A DNA stretch of 64,000 nucleotides from Mercurialis annua (lineage: Eukaryota > Streptophyta > Magnoliopsida > Malpighiales > Euphorbiaceae). The position numbers were made by a program, and so were the translations under genes. Below the pieces are notes generated by a model, which had not been told where the DNA came from, did not search any database, and worked only from the letters and a program-made list of their open reading frames with translations. Positions 37,042-53,312 of the stretch are shown here, one piece after another (the first letter of the stretch is position 1; the number at the start of each line of letters is the position of its first letter). The stretch covers positions 56,901,651 to 56,965,650 of the forward strand of contig NC_065571.1 in the NCBI RefSeq assembly GCF_937616625.2, given 5' to 3'.

Positions 37042-38651
37042 TGTGTTCCGGTGTTTGGATTAATTCCGGTTGCAGGAGGAACTCAGTATAAAAGCTCTTC
37101 CACCGTTGCAGTTTGTCTTCCACTGGAAGACAAATCAGTTTTTTTAGCAAAGGGTTAATCAGGTCCTTAAACTTATCATTTTGGGTCAAATTAACTCAGT
37201 ATTAACTATTTTGATAAATTAAAGACAAAACTTTTAATTTTTATATCAATTAAAGATAAATTTATGCAATATGAATAAATTCAGGATCGGTAATAATGAT
37301 TCAATTCTTTTAAAACAGAAAAAGAACTTTTACCAAAGTTTATTGATCAATTAAAGCCATATTTATCTCGAGAAACTGAAACAATCTTATGTTATTAAAT
37401 GAGAATCCTATAAAAATAATAAAAATATTTATGCATATGTATTAAATTAAAGTGGTTATATGCGATCAAACTAATAATATTATAAAATCAAAAGTTGTTG
37501 AAGAAACGTTTGAACTAAAGGAATTGGATTAGTTTCGATTGCCATAATAATACAAGCTTTTAATCGCAAGACCGTTACAATTAACAATTATAACTTCATC
37601 GTTACATTGAAATCAACATCGATATTGATAAAACACACTTCTATTTAGTGAACTCTGTCATAAGATAATGACTTTAATTGTTATAGATATTCAAGTCATT
37701 TGCACTGTAAAAATCAATTTTTTTTCATTTATGCAGATAAAATTTAAACTATTTTAAAATAAATTTAATAGATCTAATCCAATTAAGACATTAGAGTATA
37801 ACATGGTTTCTAATTCTATATCAAAATTGCCAAAGAGTCAATTATTCAAAAATAAAGATAAAAATTATATGAAAAAAATTAAAAATTTGAATTTGAGAGA
37901 TTGCGAGGTGATTTTTAGCCAAAAATGGTTAAACACCACCTTCCAAATGAAAAAGCTTACTAAGATTTGAGAAGTTTATAAGTCATATAACATAGTTTCT
38001 AAGTCATATAGACAAACAAGCTGCAATTCTAACAAAAAAACACTTAAAAAACACATCTCTAACAAACATACCAATTTGCTAAAAAAATAATATAAACATA
38101 GAAATAAATGAGTTAAGAGATGACGATTTCCAGCTAAAAGGCAAAGATCACTGTTTTATGTACTCGAAATTGAAAAAAAAATCAAACTTTCTCTTTTTAA
38201 AAGGAGAAAAAACACCATTTAATTTTTCTGATTAGAATGTTTCTAGTTACAAAAAAAAAACTAGAAACAAAAATACGATAGAGAAGAAAACTGAAGAACG
38301 TCTTTCAAAATTATCCAGATTTCAAATGCCTAAGTCAAAGAAAATAGCAAATTACTTTAAAACTCATCACATTTATCATAATTTACACTTTGATCCCTCT
38401 CGTTTAAACGTCTTTTGATTTAGTCATTGGACTCGGTTGACTAACACCAAAAACAAACGGAAGGATTAATCATTGACGGAAATAAAAGTAAATACCAAAT
38501 TGTTAAATTTTCAAATAAGAAAGACCAAAATGTAAATAATGACATATGTAGGGGCTTCGGAGTAATTTGTGTCTATAACCGTTATCTACAAACTTGACAA
38601 CTGAAACCACTTATTCAAAATTCAGAACAGAGCAAAAGGAAGTAAAGTAAA
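37042..38651. promoter_or_regulatory. Divergent intergenic region between LIG4 and the MDL gene
   Basis: About 1.6 kb separates the two start codons and should hold both promoters. A perfect 23-bp palindrome (arms TTTGTCTTCCA and TGGAAGACAAA around a central C) lies at 37112-37134, about 70 bp upstream of the LIG4 ATG. About 38362-38545 has imperfect inverted ends (aatttacactttgatcc against tcattatttacattttgg) and may be a decayed MITE. I could not place TATA boxes with confidence. Confidence 0.5.
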
Positions 38652-40288
38652 ATGCCAACCTTGAATTTGTACACAAACATACCAGTAGATACAGTCACAA
38701 CCTCCGATATTCTCAGAGATGCCACTAAAGCTGTTGCTAAAATCATCGGCAAGCCGGAATCCGTTTGTTTTCATTAGCTTCTTCTTATTACTGTGTCATC
38801 TATATATATGACTATATGGTGTTCGATGAAATTACTATGTGAACTAACTTTCTACATCTTATATTTTTTCTGTCATGGGTTAAACTTTTTGGCGGTTATT
38901 TCGGTAACCAACGTTTTATTTGCTTTACTTTGATAACCCAACTTTTATTTTTTTTATAACAAGAGGTTACTCGTTTATTTCTGATGAAAATTTGCTTACA
39001 TGGCAATGTGTGTTATTTTTTCAATGATATGATCACCCGTGTGTCGTTTTTTAATTGATACGATCCTCCGTGTGTCCTTTTTTTATTATCGTTTTGCTTA
39101 TGTGACGTTGTTACGTGACAAAGTAGGGTTAGTAAATAAATTTGTGCTGCCACGTAATTAAAATTTTGCGTGAAATGGATTAGTAACCTTCCATTGTAAT
39201 GGAAATAAAAATTAAATTACCAAAATATAACTGATGAAACATTGGTTACTAAGTTTAAAAGGCTTATAGTTCGGTATCCGCAAACTTTTTTAACACTGAT
39301 TTAAAAGTAAGAAGATTCATTAGCATTGCCTGCATATGGTTATGTTAGAGTAGACTAAAACTGTATAAGCACACTAAAATAAGTACTGATATATGTTTTT
39401 TTGGCTATGTTTGTGTAGTATGTGATGATTTTGTTGAATGGAGGAGTGCCTATGGCATTTGCGGGCACTGAAGAACCGGCTGCATATGGAGAATTGATAT
39501 CCATTGGCGGTCTTGGACCTAGTGTTAATGGAAAATTGAGTTCAACTATTGCTGATATTCTTCAAACTAAGCTTTTCATTGATAGCTCCCGCTTTTACAT
39601 TAAATTTTATGATGTTCAGGTATGCTAATCTCCTACTATATGATAAGTTCGTGCTTATAATCTGTTCTTGGCTAGACCCGATTCATTTGAATTACACTCA
39701 CCTGAGTTTCAGTATTATGTCAGTATTTTTCGGTTTAGGTAAGAATTTCTCTAGAGAAATATATAAGTTCTCTTTTTTGAAGAAAACTTAATTAATATGA
39801 CTTGCTCAAAAGGTTTAAGGATTCCGAATCTTATGAATTCCGTTAAGAAATGTAATTTGAACATATTTCATATATGACGTTATTCTTTAAGTCGTGCAAA
39901 CACAATATGGTACGCAACAGATTGTAGTTGCAACTAGGAAAAAAATGCATATGGGTGGAATGTTTTAGATATGAAGTGCTAAAACTGAGTTCTGTTTGGT
40001 TGGTATAATATTGCTTAGAATGCATACTCAACTAAGTCTGGATTAAGTTACTTGGGTTCAAGTAGGGTGTAAGCAAGTCGAGCCACCTCGCTAGCTACTC
40101 GGAATTGATTCGAAAATACTCAAAATTGATTCCATATCGGTCAAGTCGAGCTTGATTTCTAACTATTCGATTCCTTAGAAAGGTTTGAATATTATATATA
40201 TTGCAGCTATGCTTCTATCTTGATCATTTTTTTCATCTACTTTTGGGTGCAGCGCTCGTTCTTTGGCTTCAACGGCTCGACTTTCTGA
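38652..40288 (+). CDS. MDL: MIF/D-dopachrome-tautomerase-like protein
   Basis: Three exons, 38652-38762, 39419-39619 and 40253-40288, all phase 0, give 115 residues, the usual length of the MIF fold. The initiator Met is followed by Pro2, the catalytic N-terminal proline of tautomerases. The conserved blocks KIIGKPESYVMILLNGGVPM, AFAGTEEPAAYGELISIGGL and SRFYIKFYDVQ are present, ending FFGFNGSTF. The Cys-x-x-Cys of animal MIF is absent (PAAYG at that place), as in other plant members, so thiol oxidoreductase activity is not expected. It has no signal peptide and no peroxisomal SKL tail, so it is probably cytosolic (MDL1/MDL2-like rather than MDL3). Intron 1 carries an inverted-repeat element. 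Confidence 0.95.
38904..39249. repeat. Inverted-repeat element in MDL intron 1
   Basis: The left arm gtaaccaacgttttatttgc onward and the reverse complement of the right arm gtaaccaatgtttcatcagt onward match imperfectly for about 68 bp, both closing with ggttact. Inside are two direct copies of a roughly 30-bp unit 'gatcacccgtgtgtcgttttt / gatcctccgtgtgtccttttt' (about 39025-39085). It is non-coding, and the outer boundary is uncertain. Confidence 0.55.
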
Positions 40289-40915
40289 TCAGCTTCAGTT
40301 GTAAAGTAATACAATCCTGTAAAATGCGCCAGTTCAGAAGATGCTGCACATTGAAGCTTATGATCCAAATGTTGTTACCTTGTGGGCATGCATGCCCTTT
40401 TTATTAGTAGTTTCAGTTTCACTACAAGTTCTATTGTAACTCTGAATTAATGCTACTAAATGTTATTCATGTTCTGAGAATTAAGGTATTTATATGCCTT
40501 TTGATACCGTCACAATGGCATTACAATAACATTTTTGGAACCACAGTGTAACAGGCATGAATTCGAATCAGAACCAGTCCGGTCAAAAGCAGCTCAAAAC
40601 TAGTCAAACCAAGAAGCAGACTCAAACTCACCCAAAATCAGGGCACATCGGTTCCGGGCTGGTTCTCTTTTTCTGAACCGGAACTACTGGTCCCAATTAG
40701 CAAAACTACTGGTTCCTGAATCATGGCCGAGTCTACCACAGTGAATGGGCAATTTAGCAAAACAATTAGCAAAACTTACTATTGGAAGAAACTAGGGAGT
40801 ATCTCCCTTACATAAGTCATCTTTACAACTATTCCACATATATATATTCTCAAATAAACCCTTATAGCTTATTACCACATGTTACAAAGAATATTATTAT
40901 CAACCAACTTATAAT
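40289..40915. other. Convergent 3' region between the MDL gene and the subtilase
   Basis: Expected to contain both 3' UTRs. About 40545-40740 is a degenerate repeat rich in 'gaaccag / aaccgg / ctggttc' motifs, probably a decayed transposon. No further gene is seen. Confidence 0.5.
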
Positions 40916-46099
<5,184 letters not shown>

Positions 46100-46477
46100 C
46101 ACTTATCAGTTTCTTTTATCCACTTCCAGCCAGCCCACAAGATCTAATCCATCAAAAAACCAGCAAAGTAATCAGCTTTTTTCTATAATCATAGCAAACT
46201 AAATATTAACACTTCAAGATTTATAATTGATTACACAAAACAATAAGTTAAAAGAATCTCACTTTGACATAGAGAGATCAAGATTAAAATGCAAGTACTT
46301 AGATTTAAGCTATAGTTAACTTAGAAAAAGAAAAAGGCAGTCACATGTATTAATTAGCCACCAACCAAGCAAAGAATAAATGAATGCAAATACAGTTTAC
46401 TTTAGTAAAAAAAACCAAAAAAGAAAAGATTACAAATCAAGAAACCAAGAAAAGGGTAGTTATAAATTTGCACTTAC

Positions 46478-46620
46478 AGAATGGGATCAAGAAAATGAAA
46501 GCAAGTCAATGCATTGAGATAATGTGGTAATGAAGAAGAAGATTAAGTAAGCATAGTGTGTAGGTGTGTGAGTGTGTGATGGAGATCAAGAACAAGACAT
46601 AGTATTTATTTGATAGTGAG
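46478..46620 (-). promoter_or_regulatory. Probable promoter and 5' UTR exon of the subtilase gene
   Basis: Read on the minus strand, an AAATAAATACT TATA-like sequence near 46600 is followed by a CA-rich leader (ccatcacacactcacaca) and a strong donor ATTCT|GTAAGTGC at 46478/46477. This suggests a non-coding first exon and a 5' UTR intron of about 330 bp that ends shortly before the ATG at 46099. The acceptor is not certain. The MULE-like element at 46728 starts about 110 bp upstream. Confidence 0.5.
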
Positions 46621-46727
46621 TAATAAAAGGAAAGTGATAGTTTTTATTTTATTTTTTGGTTTTGACTGTTGATTTAGTGGAGAATTTAAGTGAAGTGTGG
46701 GAGGGTTGTTAGGGTTCTTTAATTGTT

Positions 46728-47350
46728 GGCTTAATTTCTTAAAAAAACCCCCACCTTGCATTTTTTTTTCGTTTATACCCTGACCTTGTAAAAACACCAT
46801 TTGTACCCAATTTTGAGTTTTTATGTTTCATCTCTACCCAAAAGCATTAAATTGTACTCTTTTCATTTGAAAAAAAGTTTAAAACAATCCTTCATTTTTA
46901 ACTTATATACGAATTAGATATTAATGTTATTAATAGTACAAAAATACCATCTTTTTCAAAAAATTAAAAATAATAATAATTTTTTTTAGTTTTTTTAAAA
47001 AATATTTCGAATTTTTTTTAATTTTTTCAACTTTTTTAAAAATATTTCCGACAAAAAAAATTAAAAATAATAATAATTTTTTTAATTTTTTATTATTTTA
47101 TCAAATTAAAAAAATTAATTAATTATTTGGATGTATTTGATTATTTTTTAAGTTTAAGGATTTATTTGTATATTTTAAAATAGAAAAAAGTATGTTTTAA
47201 ACTCTTTTCCAAATAAAAAAAGTACAATTTAATGCTTTTGGGTAGAGATGAAACATAAAAATCCAAAATTGGGTACAAATGGTGTTTTTACAAGGTCAGG
47301 GTATAAACGAAGAAAAAGTGCAAGGTGGGGGTTTTTTAAGGAATTAAGCC
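46728..47350. mobile_element. MULE-like non-autonomous element 3
   Basis: Nearly identical inverted repeats of about 155 bp. The left starts GGCTTAATTTCTTAAAAAAA and the right, reverse-complemented, starts GGCTTAATTCCTTAAAAAAC. Both continue through 'cgtttataccctgaccttg' and 'catctctacccaaaagcatt'. An exact 9-bp direct repeat TTAATTGTT flanks the element (46719-46727 and 47351-47359), as expected for Mutator-like insertion. There is no open reading frame. The high TIR identity suggests a fairly recent insertion. It sits immediately upstream of the subtilase promoter. Confidence 0.9.
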
Positions 47351-47359
47351 TTAATTGTT

Positions 47360-47715
47360 TATTACTACTACTAGTTTTTTTGTAATAATATTAGTAATCT
47401 TTTGTAATAAGATTGGTATGATTATTGATAATAAAAAAAAAGGCAAAAGGTTCAAAGAAACCATGACATTTTGAGGAAGGAGCAAGAGTCATCCTGTAAA
47501 ATAAATTGAACCTATTCCACCTTATACTTATTCTTTTAGACAATTAATTTCACACATAAACGAAGTTATATATCTATTATCATTTTAAAGCAAAATGTAC
47601 AAGATATTTTTAAAAAAGAACAAATATCACTCTTTAAAAGAATAAACATATTTTAACTTTATATTTCTTTCAATAATTATACCCACACCGTAATAAATGC
47701 ATATAACCATTATAA

Positions 47716-47755
<40 letters not shown>

Positions 47756-48504
47756 AATTTAAAAATATATATTAATCAATCATGTTAATTATAAATTATC
47801 AAATTTTGAAATTTTAAATTTTTTTAATATATATACTAAATTATTATATATATGGATAGAAATACTAAGATTTAATAAAAATATTATAGATTAAGAAATT
47901 GATCATATATATATAATAAAATATTTTATATTTCTATTAAAATAATTATTAATGTAATAATAATGTATACTAAAAACGGGTTATATATAAAGTTATGATA
48001 TTTTTTAAAATAATTCTTAATAGATATTATAATTTTAAAAGTATACATACATACATATAATATTTTGATATATATTAATATTTTAAATAATATATATAAT
48101 ATGATTAACTAAAGATATTTATATATTTAAATAAGTATATAAATTTAAATAATTATATAATATCTATTAGCTTTTGTTATGACTGATATATATGTCTTTA
48201 TCAATTTATGGACATAATTGTCCAAAAAATAAATACTTTTTACTTTAAAACTAAAGCAGATAAAAGTGTGAGCTTAATTGTTTCAACAAAAAAAATACAT
48301 GGTGAAATATGTCCAATAATTTTTATTGGGTGATATTCATTCCTTCTTAAGAAATATTGTGTTTCTGTGTACCTTTTATCAAAAATAAAATATGAAAAAT
48401 TTAATGGAGGAAGTGTAACAGACATGAGACAGGGAACCAAATATAGTGGACCAGAGTAGTGATGTACTTCTTCTTTATTAGTATATTTTATTCAGATGAT
48501 TATA
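47360..48504. other. AT-rich intergenic DNA with an (AT)16 microsatellite
   Basis: No gene is seen. A pure AT dinucleotide run lies at 47721-47752, within a kilobase almost devoid of G and C. An element-like left end, ggcaaaaggttcaaag, occurs at about 47441 without a clear partner. Confidence 0.6.
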
Positions 48505-48800
48505 CTCCCTCCGTTCCACTCTAATTAACAAAATATGGAGTTTTTGGTGTCCTATTCTAATTGACAAAACTAACATAACTATAATTTTTTCCTTTAACTT
48601 TCCATCTTTAACCTCATTTAAATTTAAACTTTTTACGGGAAAATGGTGAATATTTAATGAGAATTTAACTAATATACTAATAGCATTAATTAGCTCCATT
48701 ATCAATAAAGGGGTATATAAGTAACTATCTATGTCATTTATTAGTTTGTATTGGTTATTGTAATTTAGTTATTTTGTCAATTAGAGTGGGAAGGAGGGAG
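48505..48800. mobile_element. Stowaway MITE (Tc1/mariner)
   Basis: The ends are CTCCCTCCGTTCCACTCTAA and the reverse complement of its partner, CTCCCTCCTTCCCACTCTAA. They match the canonical Stowaway terminus and extend through 'ttgacaaaat'. TA lies on both sides (48503-48504 and 48801-48802), the standard target duplication. The element is 296 bp and non-coding. Confidence 0.93.
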
Positions 48801-48802
48801 TA

Positions 48803-50574
48803 TTTTCATAATTATTTATTTATGTATACCATGTTACTCTAAAGAGATTTTAAAAACAATACATTATTTAATTTTTTTTTTTATAATTTATACTATACTA
48901 TACTGTACTCTCTATTTTGAAATAATTATCGGGTTTTTTTATTTTGGGGGGGAGGGAGGGGGCATAATACTTGTCATTTTAAATATCAAAAAAATATTTA
49001 TTGCTATTTTTTCACATACATGCCTCATTGATTTATTAAAAGAATATAATAATACAAATTAAAATCATAATAATTAATGTTGGACAAGTTTTAATAAGGA
49101 TTAATTTAGCAAAATATTTACAAATTTAGACATTTTTCAAAAGAAAAATATTAGAATTTGTTTTATGACATTTTGAGCATTAGGATTAGATCACTACCGA
49201 CATGAAATGTTGGGATTTATTTTTCCAATACCTCTTAATTTGTTTTAGATAATTAAGTTAATTTTAGTCAAATGTTTATATAGATATAGGTAATTTTTAT
49301 TAAAATTATTTATTACTTGTTATATTTTTTTTTAATATATATATTTGAATTAGAAAATTAAAATAAAACACCATTTAATTGTCATTTTTTTGATATTAGT
49401 ATATGAGGTGTTCCGAAATAAGTTTAACTATGAGATGACATCTATAAACTTTTCGATTTCAAACTATTTTCTATTCGAGTCGAATATGTCTCTTATGAGA
49501 GGTAAAACTCTAATTTTAAGTTTTAAACGGATGTATATATAAATAGGCTTTAGATCTGTGATTTTATTTAAATCCGAAAAACGTCTTATCAACTCATTTG
49601 CGTTTTGCAAATAATTGTCATTGAAATCTAAATAAATGTCTATGTTTGTGATTGCCGAATCAAATCTAGAAAAAGGACTCGTATTGAAAACTCATCATAT
49701 GATTAGATTGCCTTGATTGGCGCATGCAAAACAAGCTTTTAGATTTAAAAACTATTTTTTTTTGCTTCAATTAGCATTTGTTTGTTTGTTATGGACCATA
49801 TACATTTTTAATTAAGAATTCAAAACATTATTCTTCCGTGGAGAGGATCAAGCATAAAATCTTTTAATCACAATGCTAAAAAGCAATTAATAATGAACGA
49901 GTTTTTAAGTATTAAGTGAAAGATTATTGATATTTTTTAATGTTTTAGTCAAAACATTTTTTGAGAAATTTAATCAAAACATTTAATGAATATAAACATT
50001 TATAAATGAAAAAATTACAAAAAAAATCTTTAAAACAGTAAAAAAAATAATTAAAAATGCACTTTTCAAAAAGTTTTCATTTAGCATCTAATTTTTTTCA
50101 CTAAATGTCTAGAAAATTTTGCTTTGTAAATTTCCACATCGAAAGCGTATCAAAAATATATCAGAAATGTATCTTTTAAGGTATGAAAAAGTAATTTTAT
50201 GTTTAATCCTATATAAATTGTACTAATAATTTATTACTTCCTGCCCAAGAAAATAATAACTTAATAAGGATATGACTTTTTAAATTAATTATTTAGATAT
50301 TTATTGCAGTATCTCAGATAATCAATGTTAAAATTTTAAAAATAATTAACATATAATAAATAAATAATTTTAATTAATGATACTTGTCTAAATTAACCTA
50401 TATTTCTAACAATTGATAAATATAAGTTATAATTACAATTCAAAAAACTTTTATAATTTAAAACATATAAATGAAAAAAAAAACAGTTTGGACAGTAGCA
50501 TTTTTCAGTATCAGAAAGTCGAAAGATTAATTATTAATAATTACTCATTGATACTTATTGTAAGATTTTTTTTT
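48803..50574. other. AT-rich intergenic DNA
   Basis: I see no exon, RNA gene or well-defined element. A G-run (ggggggagggaggggg) lies near 48946-48962. Confidence 0.5.
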
Positions 50575-50876
50575 AGAATTAACCCAGTTTAAGCTTTCTA
50601 AATTTCATGCTTTTAGTTTATCTGGTCCCTGAATTTTCATTTTTGATCCTTGAATTTTATATTTTTAGTTTATTTGGTCCCTCAACTTTCATTTGGTCTT
50701 ATTTGATCCCTGTATTTTGATTTTTTTGCTTCCTTGGATCCTTAAATGGATGAAAGTTCATGGACCATATAAACTAAAATAATATAAAGTTCAGGGACTA
50801 AATAAGTTCAAATGGAGGTTTAAGGACCAAATAAATTGAAAATGTAAAGTCGAGGGACCTCAAAATAGATTAGTCC
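50575..50876. repeat. Foldback element, copy 1 of a two-copy family
   Basis: The left arm (agaattaacccagtttaagc onward, with repeated 'tttatttggtccctgaattt') mirrors the right arm (reverse complement aggactaatctattttgagg onward). Within each arm the 'tttggtccctgaattttcat' motif is tandemly repeated. It is non-coding. The same family recurs at 51434-51769. Confidence 0.7.
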
Positions 50877-51433
50877 TCTTTTATACAAATTTTCTTCGTC
50901 TACATTGATACAACATTTAATAGTAATGAACTTTATCTCAAGAGGTATATGAGTTGGCTAAAATTCTTTCAAGATCTTGAAACGGATGTCTCAAAACGCG
51001 ATAAATTTTTTTTCTCAACTGTAATAAGTAATTTTAAAACCATTATTTTATGATATAGTAAAATTTAGTAGTTTAGTCCATAAATGACATGGTCAGAATA
51101 ATTTGCCTAAAAATTATAATATATGAAATTTATCATGGATCACTCTCATATGAATAAATTTTATACTTGAGAAACAATGAAACACTGTTAACTGTGTTTG
51201 TGAAAGACTCGAACTAAGTAAAAAATTGCCGCATAATAAATATATTTTGAGGCTTTTATAGATTCTAATCAAATATTTTAATTTTATCAATTATCGTTTC
51301 TTTTGAAGGATTTTATTTTAAGTTTAGTTAATTTTTCTTAAGTGAATAAATTTAACATGATTTTGCTCTCATTTCGGGCATTGAATGGTGGTATATTAAA
51401 TACAAATTTATTCAATTGAATAAAAAGAATATA

Positions 51434-51769
51434 GGATTAACACATTTTAAGATCTCTGGATTTTACATTTTTAGTTTATCTAGTCCTTAAATTTTTATTT
51501 GGTCTTATTTGGTCCTCAATTTTACGTTTTTAGTTTATTCGGTTCTTAAACTTTTATTTCGTCTTATTTGGTCCATGAATTTTATATTTTTTAGTTCATC
51601 TGATTCCTGAATTTCCATCTATTTGAGGATCCGAGGAAGTAAAAGAAATACAATTCAGGGAGCAGATAAGACTAAATAGAAGTTCAGGAATCAAATAAGC
51701 TCAAATAGAAATTCAGGAAACAAATAAACTAAAAATGTAAAATTCAGAAACCTTAAAATATATTAATCC
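51434..51769. repeat. Foldback element, copy 2 of the family
   Basis: The left end GGATTAACACATTTTAAGAT and the reverse complement of the right end GGATTAATATATTTTAAGGT are clear inverted repeats, followed by 'tttagtttatctagtcct'-type units. The flanking 9-mers AAGAATATA and AAAAATACG agree at 6 positions, which may be a decayed 9-bp target duplication. It is closely similar to the copy at 50575-50876. Confidence 0.7.
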
Positions 51770-53312
51770 AAAAATACGAGAAAATGCAATAATTGAATGA
51801 CTATTTCATGAGAAAAATCAAACCCATTTGATATAATTGAGAGAACTTGTCTATAATTGAATAACATCCTTCAAATTGGACGTTAATTGAGAAAAATAGA
51901 AGGTTTGACATGAACAATATAAAATTAACAAATGTTTGGACTTTTTTTATGTCCTTTAGGCCTTATTTTATTGAAGAACTAGCAAAAAGGTGATAAAGGA
52001 AAGTTTACGCGTTTAAATGTTATAATGTGCTTTACAAATAATTGACCAAAAAGAAACTAAATCATGCTTACAAACCTATTATAAAAGAAAAAGAGAAACA
52101 TGTAATTATAGTTTACCAAGCCAATTTATTTTACTAAATTTAGCTCATATTCCCACTTGTACTTTTACTTTAAGAGAAAAAAATAAAAAAATTAAATTGA
52201 GTTAAGCGGTGTCTATTTTTTTATGAGATTTTTTACATATATTAATTTTACGGATAATGTCATAAAACTTCACCAATTTTACACGTTTTCTCAATTTAAT
52301 CACGTTCTTTACAACTTCTCATAAAAATACACCAGCTTTCATTTTTTTCCAAATTCATACACAGTTCTAACGAGTTTTGAAAAAAATGAAAGTTAGTATA
52401 TTTTTATGAGAAATTTAAAAAAACGTGATTAAATTAAGAAAACATATAAAATTAGTGAATTTTTATAACATTAACTTTTAATTTTATGCAAACACCTTTT
52501 CTTCAATATCAGTGATTATAAAATAAATTTGGAGCTATATATGAATTACTTCTGGTTACCGGTGTATTCGAGAATGATAGAAATAAATTAATAGAAATAA
52601 ATTAGATTAATTATAAGAATATATTTGATGAGGGACTTTGGAAGTTACTGAAATAGTATATGATCATGTGATGATGGCTGCCGTGCCCCCACCAAATTTT
52701 GTCTATTTTATTGTACAACACATGTGACCTGAAAGTATAATCATTTTCACTATATTTTTATTTTAATTCTAATTAATGTGGTGGAAAGTTTTGTATTTCC
52801 CTATCACATATTTAGCTATTTACAAAACCGAACCATTTCCACTAATCTTTTTTAAACTAAAGAAAACCTCAAATTCTAAATTTAAATAACTACCTCTATT
52901 ATAAAAATATTTTTTAAAAAAATTGCTCGTATAGAAAACTATGTGATTGAAACCAGAAATCATGCGCATACCTACAATACATAAAGAGGCTAAATTGTTC
53001 ATCCAACGATGATGGTCTGATGAATGCATTACACCATCATTGTGATAGAATTCAATTGGCTGAAAATTCTCCATAAATTATGCAAATATTTCAAATCGGA
53101 TAATTTTTAAAGAAAAAATAAAATTAAAGCAAAGGATTGTGTAAATGAATCTCACTCAAGAACGTATCATACTCTGATTCTACTCTATCCATCAAATTTC
53201 ATTACATTCCATAATCAGTTATCTGAATCCAGAATTCATGGCTATTGATTTCTATAACAATTTACAAAAGGCGAGCCGTATGAACAATTTTAACAAAATC
53301 GCTATTCACTAC
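51770..53312. other. AT-rich intergenic DNA downstream of the PHD-finger gene
   Basis: No gene is seen. About 52257-52500 has an imperfect inverted repeat (ttttacacgttttctcaattt against aagaaaacatataaaattagtg), probably a decayed MITE. The 84-codon frame at 52820-53074 on the minus strand has no recognisable domain and is not called. Confidence 0.5.

Noticed and set aside
36980..37189. Overlapping frame upstream of the LIG4 start, as a possible uORF
   Set aside because: It opens with TTG, not ATG, and runs into the coding exon in another frame; no ATG-started uORF is evident.
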